64,000 nt of DNA, from contig NZ_JAVIFU010000026.1 of NCBI RefSeq assembly GCF_031157315.1, forward strand, positions 26,716-90,715. Reading direction: 5' to 3'. Positions 35,354-43,364 of the stretch are shown in pieces. The first letter of the stretch is position 1. Every line of letters starts with the position of its first letter. The DNA is from Paenibacillus sp. LHD-38. GTDB lineage: Bacteria; Bacillota; Bacilli; Paenibacillales; Paenibacillaceae. The notes below the pieces were generated by a model. It had not been told where the DNA came from. It was given only the letters and a program-made list of their open reading frames with translations, and ran no database searches. Made by a program: the position numbers and the translations under genes.

Positions 35354-35531
35354 CTTGGTTCCTCCGTTACTAGTTAAGTCATCTTGTCGTTTATGTTTGT
35401 GATAAGTTATTCCTAGTGAATACTAATGTTTTTAAGTTATTCAAAACGCGAACTTTTGGGCACGGTTAATTCAGAGAAGCACCCAGTCCGATGCTTCCAA
35501 TCATGTTTATGTAACTCTGCTATGTAACTGC

Positions 35532-35816
35532 TTATTTACTTATATTCATAAACTCATCGACCGTTCCGCCATTCATGACGTGCTCCATCATATCTTCCGA
35601 GCAAGCCTCATGTCCCACCTTCTTGAGCAACAGCGATACAAGTTCAGCCATGTCAACGGGTTCGTTCCTTGGCGTATATCCAGTAACCATAAGAAGCTCA
35701 GCTAACGATCTCGAATCCTCTTGTCTCTCCTGATTCATTAGAGAAGGATCTTCAGATAGTATTTTCAAAAATTGCTTCAGCCGTACTCGCTTCTGCTTCA
35801 CATTCGAAACATTCAT
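35532..35816 (-). CDS. Small conserved-looking hypothetical protein
   Basis: The start at 35816 follows a GGAGGGTG site and gives 94 residues; an upstream in-frame Met at 35852 is less well supported. The protein is charged and helical with no signal peptide or membrane segment. A run of basic residues at the N-terminus (K-Q-K-R-V-R-L-K) could bind nucleic acid. I recognise no family. It is codirectional with and just upstream of the eps operon, so a regulatory role is possible but unsupported. Confidence 0.6.
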   Translation of the reverse strand: MNVSNVKQKRVRLKQFLKILSEDPSLMNQERQEDSRSLAELLMVTGYTPRNEPVDMAELVSLLLKKVGHEACSEDMMEHVMNGGTVDEFMNISK

Positions 35817-35853
35817 CTTTGACACCCTCCATTTTTCAACCCTCTCGTTCACT

Positions 35854-36442
35854 TAAGATTGCTACAAATCGACAAATAACACAAGCTTCATTAAAAGGTT
35901 TTAATATTAGTAAAATATAATTTTTGCTATAGCATTTGATTTTTCTCCTAACTGGTTTCAGGAGTCATGTTAGCCTTGCTTCCACCGTGAATCTAAGTAT
36001 GACACAGATTTTTGATATTCTTGAGGGAATAAAGACATGTTGTCGGTTAGACATTCCTGCTCATTTTCAAAATGGTTTTCATAAGCACGGACTCCTAATT
36101 TATCGAATTAGTTAATTTTAACTTTTCTCATTATTAGTGCCTGAATAGATGAATTTGTCATTTGGAAGCGCTTTATGTATGTTTACAAATATTCCTTCTT
36201 CAGACTCATTCAGTATATAGTTAAACTAACTCTTTTCCTTGTAAAATAAAGGTTTTTGACTGTTCATCACTATGTCTTTCATTCAAATTTCATTAATAAT
36301 TACGCTCTATTTTTTATAAAATAAGGGACTATTGACCAGTGTCCTAGAAAAGTAGGACCCAAAAACACCATTCGACAACATTCGCATTTGCTTGTTTCAT
36401 GATCATTTTTGTACATGGAAACGTCTTTTTTATCTCTATGTA
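35854..36442. other. AT-rich intergenic region, no gene seen
   Basis: About 590 bases without a credible reading frame. It includes a small GTCCTA/TAGGAC hairpin near 36341-36358 and AT-rich stretches that could hold promoters for the genes to its left, but no clear -35/-10 pair was found. Confidence 0.5.
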
Positions 36443-36448
36443 ATAAAA

Positions 36449-36485
36449 AAACAAGCATTTCCGCAAAAAACGGATCTGCTTGTTT
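36449..36485 (-). terminator. Terminator of the tyrosine phosphatase gene
   Basis: AAACAAGCA pairs with TGCTTGTTT, with an inner CCG/CGG. On the minus strand the stem is followed by seven T residues. It lies about 57 bases past the stop of the truncated phosphatase. Confidence 0.85.
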
Positions 36486-36541
36486 CCAGATATTTCCTTA
36501 TTGATGTTCAAAAAAAGTCATTTTAGCTTCTCTTCCACGCA

Positions 36542-37020
36542 TTACTTATTTTGAAAATAGGAAAATAGACGACTCCATACCCCCAGGGATGAAAGCGCTT
36601 CGACAGGCATCCTGCCGAAAGTCTTATTTCCGACTACACACTGCGCATTGTTTAGAAAAAAACTCTCCCACGCCTCTCCCATACTCTCATGGATAGCATC
36701 ATAGACCTCGCGCAGCCGAAATCCTCTGCGCTCCAGATGATGCGCGTCCGACGAAACGATGTGAATGAGGCCGCTGCTGCAAAGCGACCATGCTGTTTGT
36801 TCGATGCGCCTGCCAAAGCCGCCAAGTAACGAATGGGTTGTTACTTGCGCGAAGGCTCCCTCCCGAATAAGATCAGCCAGCCGCTCCGGGTGCTTCACAA
36901 TTTCCGCATTACGTTCAGGATGAGCAATAACGGGTCTCAGCTGCATCACATAGAGCTCATGAATCAGTTCATACATTTCTCTCGGTATATGAGAGGATGG
37001 CATCTCTATTAGAACATAGC
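36542..37020 (-). pseudogene. 5'-truncated PHP-type tyrosine phosphatase (CpsB/YwqE family)
   Basis: About 155 codons survive of a protein usually near 255. The remaining part begins at the I-E-M-P-S-S-H-I-P strand and has the metal-binding H-P-E-R-N and S-D-A-H-H motifs, so the N-terminal metal ligands are lost. The break is exactly at the IS630 end at 37021. The missing 5' part is not found on the other side of the element, so a deletion accompanied or followed insertion. Such phosphatases dephosphorylate BY-kinases; loss may leave the eps kinase without its local antagonist. Confidence 0.85.
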
Positions 37021-38189
37021 TATATAAGTTGAACTTACAAACTTCTTAGAAGGATTTTCCAAGATCGGACGTCGAATGAGAATATCAAATCTCATTCGAA
37101 CGGGTGATATATCTTGGAGAATAAAGAAACAGAGCTACAAGCAGTCGAGAAAAGAATCAAACAAACAAAAGATCGTCGGATGTTTGAACGTTACCAAACC
37201 ATTCGCCTCTACCTGATTGGACAGTCGGTCAGTCAGATTGCATTCATTCTTGGTCGAACGAGCAAAACAATCAAAGCTTATATTGACGCTTACAAAGAGC
37301 GCGGATTAAACGGTTTAATCATGAATCACTCGACAGGAAAGCCCACGCGTTTAACCAAGGACCAGCAAACCCAGCTCAAACAAACCATTATCGATCATGT
37401 GCCCCATGAAGTGGGCTTTACAGCAAAATTCAACTGGACTCTGGATATCATTGCGTCGTATATTCTCCGTGAATTCGGGCATACCTATTCGATTCGCGGT
37501 GTATCCAAACTCATGCACCGGATGGGCATGAGCTATACGAAACCAACGTACACCTTAGAAGCTGCTGACGAAGAAAAGCAAAGAGAATTTGTCGAAGAAA
37601 CCTTTCCAGGGTTAAAAAAATTATGATAATGGCGAAATTGATCACTTATTGTTTGAAGATGAAAGCATGATCCGTGATTATCAAGCCTTGCAGCGAACTT
37701 GGTTTGCCAAAGGACAGCAGCGCATTATTCAAACAACAGGTAAGCATCGCGGTGTGAAATTGCTATCCACGGTTGACTATGTGACTGGGAAGATCGTTTG
37801 GCGTGAAGATGAAGAGTACACTGCTGAAACGTTTTTAAAATTCCTCAAGCAAATTCTGGAGGTCTATCCTACCGGGAAAATAGTGATGGTTTTAGATAAT
37901 GCCCGCATCCATCACGCCAAACTGTTGCAACCCTTATTGGAAGAGAATACCCGCATGAGCTTTGTATTTTTGCCTCCTTACAGCCCGCAACTCAATATTG
38001 TAGAAGGGCTTTGGAAGTGGTTGAAATCCGATGTAATTAATAACGTGTTCTATCACACTGTCGATGACATCCGCAAGAACGTTCGAGCCTTTATGGACAA
38101 TATCATGCTCGATCCTATGAAGATCATTGATCGACTCTGCGTTCGGATGGAATCGGGACAAATAGTAAATCATTAGTTCAACTTATATA
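37021..38189 (+). mobile_element. IS630-family insertion sequence
   Basis: The element is about 1.17 kb with 15-bp perfect terminal inverted repeats (TATATAAGTTGAACT at the left, its complement at the right). The terminal TA dinucleotides fit the TA target duplication of the IS630/Tc1-mariner superfamily. It carries one transposase reading frame broken once. It separates the phosphatase remnant from the niaP-like pseudogene. Confidence 0.9.
37114..38176 (+). CDS. IS630 transposase, two frames joined by a frameshift
   Basis: The first part (37114-37626, TTG start) has the helix-turn-helix DNA-binding region. The second (to 38176) has the DDE domain: L-F-E-D-E-S, V-M-V-L-D-N-A-R-I-H-H and N-I-V-E-G-L-W-K. 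The frames meet at a run of seven A at about 37614-37620, where removing one A (or a +1 shift) restores continuity. This can be programmed frameshifting or a simple indel. All three catalytic acidic residues are kept. Confidence 0.8.
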
Positions 38190-38216
38190 GATGCAGCTAA
38201 AGGAAGCTATTCCCGC

Positions 38217-39161
38217 CTAGCCGAAGAATAGCAAAGCAAGTGCCCCGATGACAATCGCAACGAAGAATACGGTGAAGATTGTTGTGTTTGTTACCTCTTT
38301 CGCCACCAACAAGCCTACAAGGTATGGACCGATTATGCCCCCAATACGTCCGAAGGAAGCCGCAAGTCCAACACCGGTAGAGCGAACCCCGGTCGGATAC
38401 AACTCTGGCGTGTAAGCATACATAGCCCCCCAATTGCCAAGGTTAAAAAAGGATAAGCAAATGCGTGCCGCTATCAGCATACCTTCCGTTTCGGCATTAC
38501 CGAACCATAATGCGCTTGCTGCCGTCAGCAGTAAATAAGTGATGAGCACAAACTTGCGGCCGAATTTCTCGATAAAATAAGCGGCGGTAAAATATCCAGG
38601 CAGCTGAGCCAAGGTCATGATTAAGACATATTAAAAGCTTTTTACTAGATCGAACCCTTTAAGAACCATTACGGTCGGAAGCCAGAGAAACATTCCATAG
38701 TAGGAAAATACTACAGTGAACCATAAAATCCAAAGCGTTAAGGTGGATCTGCGGTGTTTAGCTGACCACACAGCTGCTGCACGTTCTCCGAATGACAGCT
38801 TCTGGCTAGGCTGCCCGGTAAACCTGGGGGAATCTTGAATGGCTCGTCTGAGGTATAAAGCATACAAAGCCGGCAACGCACCGATAATAAAAGCGGCCCT
38901 CCAGCCAAAGGCGTGCCAAGCAGTAACGCCCGGCGTCCGTAACGGTCGGCAAGCGAGCTACTGCCGCACCGACGGCCATGCCGATCGAATTAATGGCTGC
39001 CAGCAGTCCAATCTGCTGTGCTCCCAAATTCCATTCAACAGCTAAGGCGGCTACGATAAACGATATGATCCCTACGTCCATCGCGTCGAACAACCAGTTG
39101 ATTCCCGCGCTGAAAAGCAATTTGCGTTTTTTGGATCACGCAAAATAGTTGCTTTATCCAT
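38217..39161 (-). pseudogene. niaP: Broken MFS permease, NiaP-like (niacin transporter group)
   Basis: The start at 39161 has an AAAGGAG site and opens M-D-K-A-T-I-L. The frame shifts near 39125 into G-I-N-W-L-F-D-A-M-D-V-G-I-I-S-F, a signature close to Bacillus NiaP. It shifts again between about 38890 and 38960, and has an in-frame TAA at about 38631 (F-stop-Y-V-L-I-M-T) before a normal C-terminus ending at 38217. With at least three lesions it cannot make a whole transporter. The niacin assignment is from resemblance only. Confidence 0.8.
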
Positions 39162-39469
39162 GTTTAAATCTCCTTTTTCTGATATAGGAACATCTTGTCC
39201 TATTTTGCCTTTTGCCTTACATAACTAGAAAAAAATCATTCTATATAAAAGAAGAAAACCACTCCGTATGAAGTGGTTTGAAATATTGTTTGGCGAACCC
39301 CGGGGTTCGCCTCCTATAACAGGAATTCCTCCAGCTAAATATTCTAAATTATCGATAACGAAATCAAATAAATGGAAATCCTCATGTTAATTTAATCCGA
39401 TTCGGTCAATGATCAAGAAAACCACCTATTTAGAAGGAGATTTTCCAGTAAGATGTATCTGTAATGAAT
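39162..39469. other. Intergenic region with hairpins
   Basis: It contains a terminator-like AAACCACT/AGTGGTTT hairpin (about 39256-39281) and a perfect 20-bp palindrome centred on CCCGGG at 39292-39311. A stretch at about 39320-39385 reads as coding-like on the minus strand but has no start and is probably a gene fragment. Confidence 0.5.
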
Positions 39470-39841
39470 TCAATGCATATTAACGGTAGGAATTCCCTTT
39501 AATACCCAACATAAATTCCTCTGGTGACATAAATCGGGACGATCCCCATACGCATGGAAAGAATAAATACTGTCTAATGAAACCAATCTTTTTGCCAGTG
39601 TCAATTGTTTGTAACGGTAATACGGGGATTCTGGATGATTGTACTTAGCAGGGGGTGGAAAAGACCAATGCGGATGAAGAGATTCTCCTTCAAACCATTT
39701 GAATATTGCCGCGTACCCCGAATTAACCTCAAAATAATTGATTAATTCAATTAGGGAGGGATGGCTCAATTCATAATAAAGATTAACCGCTTCTTTTAAA
39801 TTATCAATTGCGTCAGGACTTATGAAGTCCGTTGTTCCATC
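39470..39841 (-). CDS. Hypothetical protein, possibly partial
   Basis: The open frame runs from just after the methyltransferase stop region to 39470, about 120 codons. The only standard start in frame is a TTG at 39769, leaving 99 residues; upstream codons (I-K-P-I-D-G-T-T-D-F) look coding but have no ATG. The sequence is rich in aromatic residues and no family is recognised. It may be a degraded gene, like its neighbours. Confidence 0.4.
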   Translation of the reverse strand, partial: DGTTDFISPDAIDNLKEAVNLYYELSHPSLIELINYFEVNSGYAAIFKWFEGESLHPHWSFPPPAKYNHPESPYYRYKQLTLAKRLVSLDSIYSFHAYGDRPDLCHQRNLCWVLKGIPTVNMH

Positions 39842-39852
39842 GATTGGTTTTA

Positions 39853-40599
39853 TTATTTTGAAGCAATAACTGCGTAGATTCCAGGGACCTTATCTTCAGT
39901 CCCCTCCGGCATATCTTTGAACACCCATTGTTTTATTTGCCCTGATTCTTCATGCAGAGCTTTAATAGTGAAACCCGCATTGATGATAGCAGTCACAACT
40001 TCCCCTAAATTCCACCGTCTTACTTTCATTTCTTCGCCGATAACTGACTGATCAAAGTAATTTCCACTGGCTACATACCGGCCATTTTCCGGTTTTAGCA
40101 GCTTCCAAATGACGGGGTGATATTCTCTAAGTACGAACCTTCCCCCTTTACTAAGCAACCGATACGCTATTTCAAATAATTTATTAATATCATATATGTA
40201 ATGAAGTACGCCCATTTCGAAAAAGACAATATCGAATTCCCCTAACTCTTCCGGAGCCAAATCCATTATATCAGTAACAATATAATCGATTTTAACATTG
40301 CAGGCACCCGCCAGATCATACCCGAATCTTGCATTTTCCTCTGCTATATCTACAACCATAACTTCCTTTGCTCCCATTAATGCCACAGAAATTGCTTTTG
40401 TCCCGTTTGAGCCTAAAAGATTTATAACTCGCTTTTCTCTTATATCGCCAAGGTAGTCGGCTAAGATCTTTAATCGCTTCCTTGGATCGCTAATGATCCT
40501 TTGAGCTTCCTGTTCAATAGATCCAAACTTATTAAGCCATGCTTGGTACCTGTCTTTATTCCAGCTGTTTCGATTTATTCCGCTCATTTCCTTCTGCAT
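39853..40599 (-). CDS. Class I SAM-dependent methyltransferase
   Basis: A 248-residue Rossmann-type methyltransferase with the SAM-binding region V-I-N-L-L-G-S-N-G-T-K-A, acidic V-V-D-I-A-E at the end of strand 2, and F-D-I-V-F-F-E-M-G-V-L-H-Y-I as motif IV. The substrate cannot be inferred. The frame is intact although most genes around it are broken. Confidence 0.85.
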   Translation of the reverse strand: MQKEMSGINRNSWNKDRYQAWLNKFGSIEQEAQRIISDPRKRLKILADYLGDIREKRVINLLGSNGTKAISVALMGAKEVMVVDIAEENARFGYDLAGACNVKIDYIVTDIMDLAPEELGEFDIVFFEMGVLHYIYDINKLFEIAYRLLSKGGRFVLREYHPVIWKLLKPENGRYVASGNYFDQSVIGEEMKVRRWNLGEVVTAIINAGFTIKALHEESGQIKQWVFKDMPEGTEDKVPGIYAVIASK

Positions 40600-40626
40600 C
40601 CAAATCCCCCTCTCAAAGTTTACGCA

Positions 40627-40854
40627 TCAAGAGCCGTCAGCGAAAGATTGGCCCTTGGCGGCGAGGGCGCGACGGATCTGCTCCAGTGCTTTTGGTCCCA
40701 AACCATGCAGCTTTTTGACCTCGGCTTCGCTGACCTTGGTAAACTGCTCAAGCCTCTTGTATCCAGCCCCAGCGAGCGCCCGCAGTGCCGGCTTGGCTAA
40801 TCCGGCTGGAAGGTCGCTTTCCGGTTCATCCCGAACTCCGTTCTTTTGCCTTCT
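40627..40854 (-). pseudogene. Fragment of a small helix-hairpin-helix protein
   Basis: About 67 codons encode a helix-hairpin-helix domain like the RNA polymerase alpha C-terminal domain (L-A-K-P-A-L-R-A-L, L-T-type helix, L-H-G-L-G-P-K-A-L-E-Q-I-R-R-A-L) and end at a TGA at 40627. No start codon is in frame between the preceding stop and the domain, so the gene has lost its beginning or is shifted. Confidence 0.6.
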
Positions 40855-40869
40855 TCAAGATATTGAATG

Positions 40870-41426
40870 CTAGAACGCTCTTTCTATTTCCCAGCTGCGG
40901 TATACTCCTCCATATTTTTTAGAATATACGTTCATAAGCTCACTCTGATAATCAATGAGCGCCAGCGCCTCGGTCTTTATAACGTAGTAAACGGAAGTAT
41001 CCTGATCATTGCTTTGAAGCCTCAACGTGAATCCTGTTTCCCCAATCTCCTCTTCGAAACGTTTGCATTGGTCATTTGGTATCTCGAGCATGTGCGAAAT
41101 ATGACAAGTGTTATTTCTATAAAGATTAATGTTAGTTGATTGCACTTTTAGCTCATCGGCATATTGACGTGTTGCCCGCTCTGTCTCTGTCTCGAAAACA
41201 CCTGCGAGCCCTTCTTCAAAAACATTGTCTATTTGTATCCGATTATAATCAAGGATCCAACTTCGGTACTGGTGATACAATGGCAGTAAGCTTTCTTTAC
41301 TCGCCCCATATACATCACAACCATTACTTCATTAAAGTATGCTTTTTCCTCAAGGCCGCTTATTCCAAGTTCAAATCTTATCCAGTATTTTTGCTTGAAC
41401 AATTGATTAACTACATTGGTTTTCAT
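40870..41426 (-). pseudogene. Hypothetical protein gene with a 2-bp frameshift
   Basis: The gene starts at 41426 (M-K-T-N-V-V-N) with an AAGGGA site and runs into a second frame near 41310. In the TATATGGGG stretch, removing one TA joins Y-F-N-E-V-M-V-V-M-Y to G-A-S-K-E-S-L-L-P-L and the rest to 40870. The full product would be about 185 residues of unknown function. Confidence 0.65.
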
Positions 41427-41495
41427 GTGCTGTCCCTTCACTAACAGTTACTTTTTTTGTGAGCTTGTCGACTATAGGACAATTTGATTCCTCCT

Positions 41496-42032
41496 TTAAT
41501 AACAAGCCTGCTCAAGCGTCTCAAGCATGGATAATAACTCCTTCTTTAGTTCTGGATCCGTTATAACGCCCTCTTTATTCAGTTTCAAATTGATGTGCGG
41601 TATGATCACTCTTTCTACAATTTCAGCATTGATCATTTTAAGGGTAAGCAGCAGTGAAGCATGGGCTTTATCACCGCCCATTGGAGTTGGTGAGGCGCTG
41701 ATTGCCACTGTTGGTTTATTCATAAACTCGGTTGTAGATACGAGCCAATCCAAGGCGTTTTTCAACACACCAGGCACGCCATTACCATATTCCGGTGTAC
41801 ATATAAGCACACCATCCGCTTCCTTAAGCTGTGTCCGAAGTCCTCTGACCGGATCAGGTCCTTCGTCAACGTCGATGTCAGGGTTAAAATGTGGAAGGTC
41901 GCCCAACTCCCCATAGATGGTAAAATTCATGTTTTCCGGGGCTAATCCGATGATCGCATTCAATAATGATGTATTTGACGATTGTTGACGAAGACTACCC
42001 GAAATAGCCAAGATTTTAATTTCCTTATCCAT
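41496..42032 (-). CDS. NADPH-dependent FMN reductase family protein
   Basis: A 178-residue flavodoxin-fold reductase. The FMN-binding loop S-G-S-L-R-Q-Q-S-S-N-T is near residue 11 and T-P-E-Y-G-N-G-V-P-G-V-L-K-N-A-L-D-W near 80. Relatives reduce quinones, azo dyes or chromate and protect against electrophiles. Intact, single gene. Confidence 0.9.
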   Translation of the reverse strand: MDKEIKILAISGSLRQQSSNTSLLNAIIGLAPENMNFTIYGELGDLPHFNPDIDVDEGPDPVRGLRTQLKEADGVLICTPEYGNGVPGVLKNALDWLVSTTEFMNKPTVAISASPTPMGGDKAHASLLLTLKMINAEIVERVIIPHINLKLNKEGVITDPELKKELLSMLETLEQACY

Positions 42033-42038
42033 TCAACA

Positions 42039-42269
42039 TCATCTCACTTCTTCTGTGGATTTAATATTTAATTGCATGTATCTATAACCATTGAGATTAT
42101 CAGCATGTAAATGCAATAATTCACTGTAGTCCGTATCTGATTTTAAAATTGCCTTTTCAATTTGAACATACAGAGATTTGTTTTGTTGCAGCAACCAAAT
42201 GAAAAGGATGAAGGAAATAAAAATTAAGAGAATTATGATGGTTGGGTAAAGAGCCTTATTAGTCTTCAT
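42039..42269 (-). CDS. Small single-pass membrane protein, hypothetical
   Basis: With the start at 42269 (GAGGAG site) the product is 76 residues: a short N-terminus, one hydrophobic helix (about 8-28) and a polar C-terminal region. The longer reading to 42329 would overlap the broken acetyltransferase in another frame. It ends 6 bp before the flavin reductase gene, so they may be cotranscribed. Function unknown. Confidence 0.55.
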   Translation of the reverse strand: MKTNKALYPTIIILLIFISFILFIWLLQQNKSLYVQIEKAILKSDTDYSELLHLHADNLNGYRYMQLNIKSTEEVR

Positions 42270-42280
42270 TTTCTCCTCTT

Positions 42281-42553
42281 TCACAGGGAATAGTAATCTG
42301 TTGAAACGTTGCTGACTGAAAGCGTACAATCGAAGCGTTCGACTCCCGGATACTTTTCCCCCAAACTCGTTATCGAGAAACCATTTTTTCTATAGAAACC
42401 AAACCAACAGCATCTTTATCGGTTTCCGCCTTTATTCTTACGATTCTTTTCGTTTTTATGAGTTCATTTATCATTTCACTGCCTGTACCCTTACAGCGGT
42501 AATCGGTTTTAATTGCAATATGCTTTATCACTAATCCTTTATATTAATCAAAA
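42281..42553 (-). pseudogene. GNAT acetyltransferase fragment with frameshift
   Basis: The minus strand encodes H-I-A-I-K-T-D-Y-R-C-K-G-T-G-S-E-M-I, the acetyl-CoA-binding loop region of a GNAT enzyme. A frameshift near 42385 then leads to F-Y-R-K-N-G-F-S and a normal-looking C-terminus at 42281. The N-terminal half is missing. Confidence 0.65.
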
Positions 42554-42585
42554 GAATGCACCCTCTCTTTTTAGATCGAATAACA

Positions 42586-42616
42586 AAGACTGCCGCGTAA
42601 TAAACGTCGGCAGCCT
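42586..42616 (-). terminator. Terminator of the AHSA1-like gene
   Basis: On the minus strand GGCTGCCG pairs with CGGCAGTC around a 12-base loop and is followed by TTTGTTATT. It lies 18 bp after the ancestral stop codon of the broken gene upstream. Confidence 0.6.
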
Positions 42617-42633
42617 GCTGTGCTATGTTGTGT

Positions 42634-43116
42634 TTATGTTTGAGGTAAATTTTCAATAACTTGCAAGTATTTCTCGTGCTTTATTTTCCATATATCCTTC
42701 CGGGACTCTATTGTCCTGCTATCCAGAAGTGCCTCGATTACATCCAGACATACATCTCAGCCGGCAATATCCTTGGGTGTATGGTTCGTTATCTTCTTAA
42801 TCTTTTCTATTAGAACCAAACGACAGACTTCCGGTTCCGGATACAGCTCAAAACGAACAACGTCTTCTCCCCATGTATATTCCAATACGGAATACATTTT
42901 AAGCTCGATAATTTCAAGTTCCTCAAACGTACCATCCTGCATGTCGAACTTAATGATCCCGCCCTCGCGCAGGTCGTCGACCCTAAGCTCGGAGAACCAT
43001 TTCGCCAGCTTATCGTTCTCCGTCAACGAAGACCATACCTTTTCAACGAAATGCTTCAAATGACGCTCGAATCGGGCGATATATCCGTTTTCAATTTGTT
43101 GTATGACAGCTAGCAT
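42634..43116 (-). pseudogene. AHSA1/SRPBCC domain protein with one in-frame stop
   Basis: The start at 43116 follows an AGGAGG site. The frame reads through an SRPBCC fold (F-V-E-K-V-W-S-S-L-T-E, W-F-S-E-L...) to a TGA at about 42757. The same frame then continues with clear coding sequence (D-V-C-L-D-V-I-E-A-L-L) to a natural TAA at 42634. The stop follows I-A-G where family members usually have G-W-H, so TGG to TGA is the likely single mutation. The truncated 120-residue product would lack the C-terminal helix. Confidence 0.8.
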
Positions 43117-43364
43117 GTTTATCCTCCTAGATATCATTTTTCACTCACGCTATTATATTACCATAAGACTCAGCCAACTGATTAACTGATCATCTTTAAT
43201 GGTCTGGTCGTGGTGCAAAGCTCTTAGATTCATGATAACATGATTAAAATAAAGTCGGGGATGGGGCAATTACTTTAGAAAAGGAACAGATTTTTTAAGT
43301 GGAAGCAGTATGAATAAGAGATAATCTTGCTAATAGTAATTGGGCAGAAACTAGGAGGATAGAG

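Noticed and set aside
42757..42765. Selenocysteine or recoded Trp at the TGA of the AHSA1-like gene
   Set aside because: No selenocysteine insertion structure was seen and neighbouring genes are decaying, so a nonsense mutation is simpler.
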